From the NCBI GenBank assembly GCA_000509225.1, contig BAOK01000001.1, positions 1,550,001 through 1,614,000 of the forward strand: 64,000 nt of DNA, written 5' to 3'. How positions within the stretch are numbered: the first letter of the stretch is position 1; each line of letters begins with the position of its first letter. Shown piece by piece: positions 35,993 through 44,349 of the stretch. Source of the stretch: Parvibaculaceae bacterium Mf 1.05b.01. GTDB lineage: Bacteria > Pseudomonadota > Alphaproteobacteria > Parvibaculales > Parvibaculaceae. Position numbers and translations under genes: made by a program. The notes beneath the pieces were generated by a model. That model did no database searches. It was not told where the DNA came from and was given only the letters and a program-made list of their open reading frames with translations.

Positions 35993-37201
35993 ATGGCACC
36001 AGCTAAATCAGTCTCCAGGGCTCGTAACACAGCGCCGGTATTCCGCCACAACCTTTATCGCCGGGCTGCTATCCTGAACTCGTTTCCTGACTATCAGGAA
36101 CTTCGTGATCTCGGGCCGGTCGTCTGGCTGCCGAAACACGACGCTTACGCTGTCGGTCGCTATGAAGAGGTGAAATCCGTTCTCAAGGCCGACGACACAT
36201 TCATCAGCTCCCGCGGTATCGCGATGAACAGTTTTCTGAACGATAAATCTGTGGATGCGGACACAACTCTGGTGACCGATGGCGAACAACATCATCGGCT
36301 TCGACGACACCTGATGACGCCCCTCCGCCCCAACGCCCTGCCCGATATCAAAGACAGGATTGAACAGGCCGCACAGGAGCAGGTTGGCCGGCTGGTCGGC
36401 ACAGGCACATTTGAGGGCATGTCCGGGCTCGCACAACATTTACCGCTAACGATTGTTGCGGAGATGGTGGGTCTCACGAGCGCCACTACGAAACAAATGC
36501 TCGCCTGGTCCGAAGGCACCTTCAATCTTATCGGTGCCTTCAATTGGCGGGCCATCCGTTCCATCCCCGCAATCTTTGGAATGATCAGGGCACAGGGCCA
36601 AATGGGATCCGAAAACGCAAGAAAAGGATCGTGGATTAGCCGTCTGTACGAGCTTCGCGACCAGGGTGAGATCAGCACCGACGAAGCTACTGGCATGATC
36701 ATCGATTATATTGCACCAAGCCTCGACACGACGATCCTGGCGACCGGACATCTTCTCAATCGGCTCGCACGGAACCCTGACCAATGGGAGCGTTTGAAAG
36801 AGGATGCCTCTCTTATTCCGTCTGCCGTTATTGAGGCAGTGCGCATCGATTCTGTTATCCGTGGGTTTTCGCGATATGCTGCGCACGACACTGAGATAAC
36901 TGGTGTCCCTATTCCCGCTGGCGCTCGAGTGCTGGTTCTCTATGCCGCCGCCAATCGAGATGAGCGACACTTCAGCGACCCCGATATTTTTGACGTTGCT
37001 CGCAACAATCGTGACCATGTGGGTTTCGGTCACGGTGTTCATACCTGTGCCGGAAACAATCTTGCCAGGTTGGAGATGGAATCACTGCTGAAAGCCCTGA
37101 TCGAGCAGGTGGATGAGATCAAAGCGGGTCGACCTCAGGTTGCCATGAACAACTCGCTATATGGGTTCTCAAAATTGCCGCTGGAGCTGGTGTCAGCCTA
37201 A
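35993..37201 (+). CDS. cytochrome P450
   Basis: A 402-residue soluble bacterial P450. The I-helix oxygen-activating motif reads APSLDTT (usually AGxDTT). The ExxR of the K helix is in AVIEAVRIDS (EAVR), and the heme-binding loop FGHGVHTCAG places the axial Cys at residue 352. There is no membrane anchor, as expected for class I enzymes that need a ferredoxin and reductase, neither of which is in this window. The substrate is unknown. TGAGGA lies about seven bases before the ATG. It sits between two CurA-like reductases, separated from the first by a terminator and from the second by 82 bp. Confidence 0.92.
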   Translation: MAPAKSVSRARNTAPVFRHNLYRRAAILNSFPDYQELRDLGPVVWLPKHDAYAVGRYEEVKSVLKADDTFISSRGIAMNSFLNDKSVDADTTLVTDGEQHHRLRRHLMTPLRPNALPDIKDRIEQAAQEQVGRLVGTGTFEGMSGLAQHLPLTIVAEMVGLTSATTKQMLAWSEGTFNLIGAFNWRAIRSIPAIFGMIRAQGQMGSENARKGSWISRLYELRDQGEISTDEATGMIIDYIAPSLDTTILATGHLLNRLARNPDQWERLKEDASLIPSAVIEAVRIDSVIRGFSRYAAHDTEITGVPIPAGARVLVLYAAANRDERHFSDPDIFDVARNNRDHVGFGHGVHTCAGNNLARLEMESLLKALIEQVDEIKAGRPQVAMNNSLYGFSKLPLELVSA

Positions 37202-37283
37202 CTGCGCCTCAAGTAATTCTATTTGGCATTCTCCTGGGTCCTAGGTAAGACATAGGGACGAACGATTTTGGGAGGAAAACACT

Positions 37284-38297
37284 GTGCCGACGACGAACCA
37301 ACGCTGGGTGCTTGCATCTCGACCTGAGGGGAAACCCGCTCCTGAAAACTTTCGGTTGGAGGAGGTCGAACTCGCTGACCCCGGTGACCATGAGCTCCTG
37401 ATCCAGGCGAAGTACATCTCCATTGATCCCGGCATGCGCTCCCGTCTCTCGGCAGACAGCTATGCGGCGGCGCTACAGGTTGGTGAAGTGATTGAAGGCG
37501 CCATGGTCGGTGAAGTCGTCCAGTCCAACAACGAAAAATTCGCGGTCGGTGATCTGGTTACCGGTGGCTTTGGCTGGCAGTCCCATGCTCTGTCGAACGG
37601 TCGCGGCCTTGCGAAACTCGATGCGTCCATGTTCCAGGGACCTCTGCGGGTCACAGCCGCTATTGGTGTGCTAGGCATTCCAGGACTGACTTCCTATTTC
37701 GGCCTACAGGACCTTGGGCAGCCCAAAGAAGGCGAAACTGTTCTGATTTCTTCAGCAGCGGGGCCTGTAGGTGCCACTGCTGGTCAGATCGCAAAAATGA
37801 AAGGGTGCCGCACTATTGGCATCGCCGGCTCCAAAGAAAAATGCGCCTATGTCACCGGCGAACTCGGGTTTGACGCCTGCATCAACTACAAGGAAGTCGC
37901 CAATCTGGAAGATGCGATCAAAGGTGCGTGCCCAGACGGAGTCGACATTTACTTCGACAATGTGGGCGGTGAAATGCTGGACGCCGCCATCGCCAATACC
38001 AATGAACGCGCGCGCATTATTATTTCCGGCGCGGTATCGGAATATAATAAGGCCGAACCCCGCGGCATTCGCAATACGCTCCGCTTCATCACCCACCGTT
38101 TGCGGATGGAAGGGCTTGTTGTGTTTGACTACTTCAAGCAGTTCCGGGATGCGCAAGCCGAAATGGGCGGATGGATTATGCAGGGCAAGCTGATCTACAC
38201 GGAAGATATCAGCGAAGGTCTGGAAACCGCGCCGGCAGCTTTTGCTGGTTTGTTTGAAGGCGAAAACTTCGGACGACGGCTTGTCAAAGTGAACTAA
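37284..38297 (+). CDS. CurA-like NADP-dependent reductase, copy 3
   Basis: A 337-residue zinc-free MDR enzyme, third of its kind within 6 kb. SIDPGMRSRLS corresponds to the family signature; SAAGPVGATAGQIAK is the cofactor loop, then GIAGSKEKCAYV and VDIYFDNVGGEMLDAA. It differs from copies 1 and 2 across most of its length, so the three are old paralogues, each probably with its own substrate. The start is GTG at 37284 with GGGAGG nine bases upstream. It follows the P450 by 82 bp on the same strand and may act on the same compound. Confidence 0.88.
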   Translation: MPTTNQRWVLASRPEGKPAPENFRLEEVELADPGDHELLIQAKYISIDPGMRSRLSADSYAAALQVGEVIEGAMVGEVVQSNNEKFAVGDLVTGGFGWQSHALSNGRGLAKLDASMFQGPLRVTAAIGVLGIPGLTSYFGLQDLGQPKEGETVLISSAAGPVGATAGQIAKMKGCRTIGIAGSKEKCAYVTGELGFDACINYKEVANLEDAIKGACPDGVDIYFDNVGGEMLDAAIANTNERARIIISGAVSEYNKAEPRGIRNTLRFITHRLRMEGLVVFDYFKQFRDAQAEMGGWIMQGKLIYTEDISEGLETAPAAFAGLFEGENFGRRLVKVN

Positions 38298-38388
38298 ATT
38301 TCCTCACGGAAAATTCAATTTCGTTCAATACCGCTCGCCCCCTGTCTGTGAAAGAGTCTTCGGATATTCACGACATCAGGGTGCGATC

Positions 38389-39411
38389 ATGGAATCAGTT
38401 AAAGAACGGTATTCGGCGGCGGCGTTTGAACGGGAAGAAGCTCTTTGCTGTCCAGTCGACTATGACCCAAAATACCTGAAGATCATTCCGCAGGAAGTCC
38501 TAGACAGGGACTATGGGTGTGGCGATCCGTCAACTTATGTGCGGTCCGGAGAAACGGTCTTGGACCTTGGCGCCGGCGGCGGCAAAATCTGCTTTATCGC
38601 AGCACAGATTGTAGGCCCCGAAGGTAAAGTCATTGGCGTTGACGTAAATGACGACATGCTTGAGCTTTCTCGAAGCGCTCTACCCACCGTCGCGGAGCAA
38701 CTCGGGTATGACAATATCGAGTTTCGTCATGGACGCATCCAAGACCTGAAGACAGATATGGATGCATTGGATCATTGGCTTAGCGCACGCCCCGCGAAAT
38801 CCGCAGCTGACTACAAAGACCTTGAGGCACACCTGGCGAAAAGTCGGCAGACGCACCCACTCATTGCCGACAACAGCATCGACGTCGTGGTTTCCAACTG
38901 TGTCCTCAATCTTGTCTCAGATGATGAGAAGCCGCAGTTGTTTCAGGAGATCTTCCGTGTCTTGAAGCCAGGTGGCCGGATCGCCATTTCGGACATTGTC
39001 TCCGACAAGGACTCCCCTGAACATCTGAAAGACGATCCGGACCTCTGGAGTGGCTGCATCAGTGGCGCACTTACGGAAAAAGGCTTTGCAGACGCGCTTT
39101 CACAGGCCGGCTTTTCAGGCGTGCAGCTCGACAAACTTGAACAGACGCCCTGGCAAGTGGTGGAAGAGATTGAGTATCGCTCTGCTACCTATGTGGCTCA
39201 CAAGCCTTTGGACATGGTGGCGAATGATGAAGAGATCGAAGTTATCTATGCCGGTCCCTGGGAACAAGTGAGGGATGAAACTGGTCTGACATACGAGCGC
39301 GGCGCGCGGTCGAAAGTCAGCGGGGCCGAAGCCAGCCGCCTTCGCAGTGGCGCTTATGCGGGTCACTTCGTGATCTTTGGCGAAGAAGATACCGACAATA
39401 GCTGCTGCTAA
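38389..39411 (+). CDS. ArsM-like SAM-dependent methyltransferase
   Basis: A 340-residue methyltransferase resembling arsenite methyltransferase ArsM, especially the form associated with arsenosugar synthesis. Motif I is VLDLGAGGGK. Cysteines at positions expected for As(III) binding are seen in EALCCPVDYDP, DYGCGDPS, VSNCVLNLV and WSGCISGAL. IGVDVNDDML follows strand 2 and RVLKPGGRIAISDIVSD is typical. The protein ends in NSCC, an extra Cys pair. An acidic insert lies around residues 120-160. No arsR, arsB, arsC or radical-SAM arsS neighbour is present, so the substrate is a family-based inference. Upstream are the P450 and reductases; a bidirectional terminator follows. Confidence 0.8.
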   Translation: MESVKERYSAAAFEREEALCCPVDYDPKYLKIIPQEVLDRDYGCGDPSTYVRSGETVLDLGAGGGKICFIAAQIVGPEGKVIGVDVNDDMLELSRSALPTVAEQLGYDNIEFRHGRIQDLKTDMDALDHWLSARPAKSAADYKDLEAHLAKSRQTHPLIADNSIDVVVSNCVLNLVSDDEKPQLFQEIFRVLKPGGRIAISDIVSDKDSPEHLKDDPDLWSGCISGALTEKGFADALSQAGFSGVQLDKLEQTPWQVVEEIEYRSATYVAHKPLDMVANDEEIEVIYAGPWEQVRDETGLTYERGARSKVSGAEASRLRSGAYAGHFVIFGEEDTDNSCC

Positions 39412-39412
39412 C

Positions 39413-39449
39413 AAAAAGGCGGGCCAGCCTAGACTGGGCCCGCCTTTTT
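39413..39449. terminator. bidirectional terminator, ArsM-like / DAHP synthase
   Basis: AAAAAGGCGGGCC and GGCCCGCCTTTTT form a long GC-rich stem with A and T tracts on the two flanks, between convergent genes. It has a T run in both directions and should stop both transcripts. Confidence 0.92.
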
Positions 39450-39467
39450 CAATTCAATCCATTGCGT

Positions 39468-40868
39468 TCAGATCGAAACGACATTGTTTTCCGGTGCGCG
39501 ACTGTCGCGTTCTTTCTTGAGCCCTTCAGAAATCAGGAAAGCAAGCTCCAGGGACTGGCTGGCATTCAAGCGCGGGTCGCAATGGGTGTGATAACGATCT
39601 GATAGATCTTCTTCACCAATTGCTTGTGCCCCACCCAGGCACTCGGTCACGTTCTGGCCGGTCATCTCAAAATGGACACCGCCCGCATGGGTTCCAAGAT
39701 CGCGATGTACACTCATGAATTGCTGCACTTCGGCGAGTACTCGGTCGACAGGACGGGTCTTGTAACCTGTTGAGGCTTTGATCGTGTTGCCATGCATCGG
39801 ATCACAGGACCAGACCACCTTGCGGCCTTCTTTCTCAACCGCCTGAATAAGCGTTGGGAGATGCTGTTCAACATTCTCCGCGCCAAAGCGGCAGATGAGT
39901 GTGAGACGGCCAGCCTCATTGTCCGGGTTCAGCGCATCAATGAGGCGGAGCAGATCGTCTGGCTCCATCGATGGACCACACTTCATGCCGATCGGGTTTT
40001 TGACGCCGCGGCAGAATTCCACATGGGCATGATCTGCCTGGCGTGTCCGATCTCCGATCCACAGCATATGAGCTGACGTGTCGTACCAGTCGCCGGAGGT
40101 TGAATCCACGCGGGTCATGGCCTGCTCATAGCCGAGCAGTAGTGCTTCGTGGCTCGTGTAGAAGGATGTTGTCTGCAATTGCGGCACCGTGTCCGCATCA
40201 ATGCCGCAGGCGCGCATGAAGTCGAGCGCTTCGGTAATCCGCTGCGCTACGTCTTCGTACCGCTTCTTGCCTTCACCTTCACCAACGAAGCCCAAAGTCC
40301 AGCGATGCACATAGTCGAGGTCGGCATATCCGCCTGTCGCAAAAGCCCGGATGAGATTGAGCGATGCCGCTGACTGGCTGTAAGCCTGCAGCTGACGGCG
40401 CGGATCAGGAATACGCGCTTCTTCCGTGAACTCGATGCCATTGATGATGTCACCGCGGTAGCTTGGCAGTGTCACATCACCGATCGTCTCATTGTCCGAC
40501 GAGCGGGGCTTTGCGAACTGACCGGCAATACGTCCCACTTTCACAACCGGCACAGCAGCGGCATAGGTGAGCACCACTGCCATCTGCAATAGCACGCGGA
40601 AGGTGTCGCGAATATTGTCCGGATGGAATTCAGCGAAGCTTTCGGCACAGTCGCCGCCCTGCAACAGGAACGCACGCCCTTCACAGACTTCCGCCAAATC
40701 CTTCTTCAGGTTTCGGGCTTCACCTGCAAAAACGAGCGGCGGAGATTTCGCGAGGGTCGCTTCTACATCAGACACCACAGCTGCATCTGGATAGGTCGGG
40801 ACCTGGAGAATAGGCTTCTCCCTCCAGCTTGAAGGGGACCAGTTTTTCGATGCGCTGCCGTCTGGCAT
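39468..40868 (-). CDS. class II 3-deoxy-7-phosphoheptulonate (DAHP) synthase
   Basis: A 466-residue plant-type (class II) DAHP synthase that joins phosphoenolpyruvate and erythrose 4-phosphate, the entry to the shikimate pathway. Family blocks are [16 protein letters not shown] at the start, [47 protein letters not shown] and [18 protein letters not shown]. No extra chorismate mutase domain is fused. The start at 40868 has AAGAGG six bases upstream and matches the family N-terminus; the eight-residue longer frame is not needed. It is a monocistronic gene ending in the shared terminator. Confidence 0.94.
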   Translation of the reverse strand: MPDGSASKNWSPSSWREKPILQVPTYPDAAVVSDVEATLAKSPPLVFAGEARNLKKDLAEVCEGRAFLLQGGDCAESFAEFHPDNIRDTFRVLLQMAVVLTYAAAVPVVKVGRIAGQFAKPRSSDNETIGDVTLPSYRGDIINGIEFTEEARIPDPRRQLQAYSQSAASLNLIRAFATGGYADLDYVHRWTLGFVGEGEGKKRYEDVAQRITEALDFMRACGIDADTVPQLQTTSFYTSHEALLLGYEQAMTRVDSTSGDWYDTSAHMLWIGDRTRQADHAHVEFCRGVKNPIGMKCGPSMEPDDLLRLIDALNPDNEAGRLTLICRFGAENVEQHLPTLIQAVEKEGRKVVWSCDPMHGNTIKASTGYKTRPVDRVLAEVQQFMSVHRDLGTHAGGVHFEMTGQNVTECLGGAQAIGEEDLSDRYHTHCDPRLNASQSLELAFLISEGLKKERDSRAPENNVVSI

Positions 40869-41070
40869 GGCTAACCTCTTGTAATAAAGCACTTATTCGC
40901 GAAACTTCCTTCGCACAATCCATCTATTCCGCCAAACTCGCGGGTTTCTGACAGGTGTGTTCAGAAGGCGGGAAGTTATAGGCCCAATCAGTTCCAATGA
41001 AAAGGCTAAGTGCTTGAGATGGTTAGTCCCTTTCGCCGTTTCAATCACTGGTCAAACGGACGTGATGGGG

Positions 41071-41523
41071 TTAGCCAGCCATACCGTCCACCCAGCGCTT
41101 CTGCATTTCAGATGGTGAAACATCTTCTGTTTGGGTGGCCACAAACCAGGTATGGCCAAATGGGTCCTGCAGCATGCCGCTTCTATCCCCAAAAAACTGG
41201 TCTTTGACGGGACGGAGCTCTACACCGCCCGCTTCAATCGCCCCGGCAAATACTGCATCGACATCGTCTACATATATATGGAGCTTAACCGGCGATCCAC
41301 CGAGAGTTTCCGGCGATATGGCGCCAAAATCCGGATATTCATCCGAGAGCATCAGGGTCGACCTACCCAGTGTCAGCTCGGCATGTCCAATCCGTCCATC
41401 AGCCGGATCTTCGAGGCGATATTTTTCAACCGCGCCAAAGGCTCGGGTGTAGAAGTCGATTGCAGCTGCGCCGTTGCGGACCGCGATATAGGGCATCAGA
41501 CCGTGTGTGGTGACATTGGTCAT
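41071..41523 (-). CDS. VOC-family protein (PhnB/glyoxalase-like)
   Basis: A 150-residue vicinal-oxygen-chelate fold protein of the PhnB-like subgroup, made of two beta-alpha-beta3 units. The first unit has MPYIAVRNGAAAIDFYTRAFGA and the second LHIYVDDVDAVFAGAIEAGG. FFGDRSGMLQDPFGHTWFVAT is the subgroup's C-terminal signature. Members bind metals and may detoxify small molecules, but most are uncharacterised. ATG at 41523 has AAGGAG seven bases upstream. It is divergent from a TetR gene over 50 bp, so that repressor is the probable controller. Confidence 0.88.
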   Translation of the reverse strand: MTNVTTHGLMPYIAVRNGAAAIDFYTRAFGAVEKYRLEDPADGRIGHAELTLGRSTLMLSDEYPDFGAISPETLGGSPVKLHIYVDDVDAVFAGAIEAGGVELRPVKDQFFGDRSGMLQDPFGHTWFVATQTEDVSPSEMQKRWVDGMAG

Positions 41524-41552
41524 GATTGTTCTCCTTGCCAGAACCATTTAAT

Positions 41553-41563
41553 TACGTTACGTA
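41553..41563. promoter_or_regulatory. small palindrome between VOC and TetR genes
   Basis: TACGT-T-ACGTA is a perfect 11 bp palindrome centred at 41558 in the 50 bp region between the two divergent genes, a plausible operator for the adjacent TetR. The arms are short. Confidence 0.4.
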
Positions 41564-41573
41564 GTGTTTCATA

Positions 41574-42176
41574 ATGATTGACAGAGTCAAGAGCGAAAAA
41601 CCAAAACGCGGGCGGCCTCGCAGCGAGGCGGCGCGTCGAGCGATCCTCAACGCAGCAAGCACCCTGCTTGAAGAAGGCGGCATATCCGCGGTGACGATGG
41701 AAGCTGTTGCGGCCCGCGCGAAAGTGGGTAAGCCCACGATTTACCGATCCTGGCCGAATGCCCGGGCGCTCGCCATGGCCACCCTCATGGAAGCTGACTC
41801 AGCGCCGACGAATGTTCGCGAAACCGCATCTCCCCTGGCGGACCTGGAGCGGCAGCTGTTGAAAGTGGTCGACAAATTCGCGACCAAACGCGGCGGCCAG
41901 GTTCGGCTCATGCTCGCAGCAGCTGAACAAGACAGTGAAATCGCCAAAGGTTTCCGCAATCAGGTGATCCTGAAAAGCCGCGTCGAAGGACGGGACCTTT
42001 TGACCCGCGCTATTGACGCTGGAGATATTCGCGCAGATGCCAATATCGAAATCGCTCTGGACATGATTTATGGCCCGCTCTTCTATCGCGTGTTGATCGG
42101 GCACCTGCCGCTCGATGAAGCCTTCGCCAAAGGGCTGCTCAGAGAAGTCCTCCGCGGCTTGCGACCAACAGGCTAG
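41574..42176 (+). CDS. TetR/AcrR-family regulator (divergent to VOC gene)
   Basis: A 200-residue repressor with a basic N-terminus KPKRGRPRSEAARRAIL, followed by the helix-turn-helix with MEAVAARAKVGKPTIYRSWPNA, whose TIYRxWxN end is typical of a large TetR subgroup. The C-terminal ligand domain is of the TetR_C type with ALDMIYGPLFYRVLIGH. It is divergent from the VOC gene and overlaps the convergent gor stop by four bases. It is unrelated in detail to the two paired TetR genes at 26701 and 52907. Confidence 0.9.
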   Translation: MIDRVKSEKPKRGRPRSEAARRAILNAASTLLEEGGISAVTMEAVAARAKVGKPTIYRSWPNARALAMATLMEADSAPTNVRETASPLADLERQLLKVVDKFATKRGGQVRLMLAAAEQDSEIAKGFRNQVILKSRVEGRDLLTRAIDAGDIRADANIEIALDMIYGPLFYRVLIGHLPLDEAFAKGLLREVLRGLRPTG

Positions 42177-43564
42177 TCGGCAGCCTTCAGCTCTGGTGCG
42201 ACCCATTTCTCTTTCATGGTGACCAGTTCTTCCGCTGCCGTCGGGTGGACAGCGACAGTCATATCAAACTGCGCTTTTGTGGCCCCCATGGTCACCGCTA
42301 TGCCGATGGCCTGAATCATCTCGCCTGAGTGCGGCCCGATAATGTGACAGCCCACAACCTTGTCTGTCGCGGTATCGACGATGATTTTCATCATGGTTTG
42401 CTCGTTCCGACCAGACAGGGTGTGCTTCATGGCTCTGAATTTCGATTTATAGATATCAATTTCAGAATATTCGGCACGGGCCTGTTCTTCTGTGAGCCCC
42501 ACAGTCCCGATCTCAGGCTGAGAGAAGACAGCTGTCGGAATGATAGAGTGATCCACGGCCTGCGGATTGTTATTGAACACCGTTTCCGCAAAGGCTGCCC
42601 CCTCGCGGATCGCAATTGGGGTCAGGTTTGCACGGTCGGTAACATCGCCCACGGCATAAATGTTTTCGATGTTCGTCTGGGAATATTGATCGACAATGAT
42701 CTCGCCTTTGCGGCCTGTCTTAATGCCAACCGTTTCGAGACCCAAGCCTTTGGTGTTTGGGTCACGGCCGATGGCAAACATGACGAGCCCGGTGTCCAGG
42801 ACTTCGCCATTGCTCAGATGCGCTTTGTAGCCATCACCTGATTTTTCGATTTCGGTGAAGACGGACCCGGTGATCACCCGAATGCTCTTTTTCTCCATCT
42901 CTTCATGAAGGGTGACCCGTAAGTCGTCGTCAAAGCCGCGCAGAATTTCCTCGCCGCGATAAAGCAGCGTTGTTTCAATACCAAGACCATTGAAAATGCC
43001 CGCAAACTCAACGGAAATATATCCACCCCCCGCAACGATCACCTTCTTGGGCAATTCATCCAAATGGAAAGCTTCATTGGAGGTGATGGCGTGCTCGCGT
43101 CCTTTAAGGCTCTCATCCACATTTGCGGTTGCGCCCGTGGCAATCAGGATCTTGTCCGCGGTTACGTCTCGGCCTTCACCTACCAGATGGACCGTATGCG
43201 CGTCCTTCAGGACTGCTCGGCTGTCGATGATTTCAACGCCTGAATTGTTGAGGTTGCGGATGTAAATCTGGTTGAGACGGTCGATCTCTTTGTCTTTATT
43301 GTCCCGCAGCACCGTCCAATCAAACGTTGCCTTAGGCACGGTCCAGCCGAAGCCCGCAGCGTCTTCAAACTCTTCGTGAAACTGGCTTGCATAGACAAAG
43401 AGCTTTTTGGGAACGCAGCCGCGGATCACACAGGTACCGCCAACGCGATACTCTTCAGCCACCGCGACCTTTGCGCCATGCGACGCAGACATGCGGGCTG
43501 CTCTGACACCGCCTGACCCTGCGCCGATCACGAAAAGATCATAGTCAAAATTTGTCTCAGACAT
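42173..43564 (-). CDS. gor: glutathione-disulfide reductase
   Basis: A 463-residue flavoprotein that keeps glutathione reduced using NADPH. FAD motif VIGAGSGGVRAAR, redox-active disulfide GGTCVIRGCVPKK, the NADPH fold GGGYISVEFAG with following arginines (LLYRGEEILRGFDDDLR), and the C-terminal HPTAAEE with the active-site His of the neighbouring subunit. The wording of the NADPH region is that of plant/alphaproteobacterial Gor. It is 59 bp downstream of rpiA on the same strand. Confidence 0.95.
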   Translation of the reverse strand: MSETNFDYDLFVIGAGSGGVRAARMSASHGAKVAVAEEYRVGGTCVIRGCVPKKLFVYASQFHEEFEDAAGFGWTVPKATFDWTVLRDNKDKEIDRLNQIYIRNLNNSGVEIIDSRAVLKDAHTVHLVGEGRDVTADKILIATGATANVDESLKGREHAITSNEAFHLDELPKKVIVAGGGYISVEFAGIFNGLGIETTLLYRGEEILRGFDDDLRVTLHEEMEKKSIRVITGSVFTEIEKSGDGYKAHLSNGEVLDTGLVMFAIGRDPNTKGLGLETVGIKTGRKGEIIVDQYSQTNIENIYAVGDVTDRANLTPIAIREGAAFAETVFNNNPQAVDHSIIPTAVFSQPEIGTVGLTEEQARAEYSEIDIYKSKFRAMKHTLSGRNEQTMMKIIVDTATDKVVGCHIIGPHSGEMIQAIGIAVTMGATKAQFDMTVAVHPTAAEELVTMKEKWVAPELKAAD

Positions 43565-43623
43565 GGCGCAGTCCCTTCACGCTCTTGTTTGTTTTTCCGG
43601 ATCGCTCAGACGCGGAGGTAACT

Positions 43624-44322
43624 CTATTTCGGCTCTACCAAATGTGTGCCGTCGTCAGTTCCGACAATAGCCACACTGGCAATCCCGATAAAAAATCCGT
43701 TATCGACAACGCCCGGGATCAGATTCAGCGCCTTTTCCAGCCCGTCCGGATCAGGGATTGCGCCAAATTTGCAGTCATAGATAAAATTCTCGCTGTCGGT
43801 GAGAAACGGCTCACCATACTCATCGGCGCGGCGCTCAATGGCACCGGTGCATCCAAAATCGGCGGCGACACGCTTGATCTTCTCTTCCGTCGTGCGGCAG
43901 CCGAAAGGAATGACTTCTATCGGAAATGGGAAGGCACCCAATGTCTCAACCTGTTTGGACGCGTCGGTGATCACAATCATCCGGTCAGAAGCGGTAGCCA
44001 CAATCTTTTCCCGCAACAGGGCCCCACCGCCGCCTTTCACCAGGCGCAACTGCGCGTCGAACTCGTCTGCCCCGTCAATGGTGATATCGAGGTGAGGCGT
44101 GTCAGACAGAGTGGTAAGCGGAATACCCAGTTCCTCGGCCAATGCCGCAGTGCGGTCAGAGGTGGGCACGCAAACAACATTGAGGCCGTTTGCGACCTTT
44201 TCTGCCAGAAGCCTTACAAGATGCTCCGCTGTGGAGCCTGTACCGAGGCCGAGCTTCATACCCTCCTCAATAAAATCGAGCGCGCGTTCGGCTGATCGTT
44301 TCTTCTGGTCGTCTGCGCTCAT
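43624..44322 (-). CDS. rpiA: ribose-5-phosphate isomerase A
   Basis: A 232-residue isomerase of ribose 5-phosphate and ribulose 5-phosphate in the pentose phosphate pathway. Family blocks are LGLGTGSTAEHLV, DGADEFDAQLRLVKGGGGALLREKI (catalytic Asp and Lys, split across the GGGG turn) and ITDASKQV. Length is normal. It lies 27 bp after gabD on the same strand and upstream of gor, so gabD-rpiA-gor may be one transcript; rpiA-gor would tie pentose phosphate flux to glutathione reduction. Confidence 0.95.
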   Translation of the reverse strand: MSADDQKKRSAERALDFIEEGMKLGLGTGSTAEHLVRLLAEKVANGLNVVCVPTSDRTAALAEELGIPLTTLSDTPHLDITIDGADEFDAQLRLVKGGGGALLREKIVATASDRMIVITDASKQVETLGAFPFPIEVIPFGCRTTEEKIKRVAADFGCTGAIERRADEYGEPFLTDSENFIYDCKFGAIPDPDGLEKALNLIPGVVDNGFFIGIASVAIVGTDDGTHLVEPK

Positions 44323-44349
44323 CCCGCTCTCGCCTCTCTGCGAGGCAGA

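Noticed and set aside
32342-38297. Recent tandem triplication of the CurA-like reductases
   Set aside because: The three proteins differ throughout, sharing mainly cofactor and fold motifs, so they are old paralogues and not a fresh amplification.
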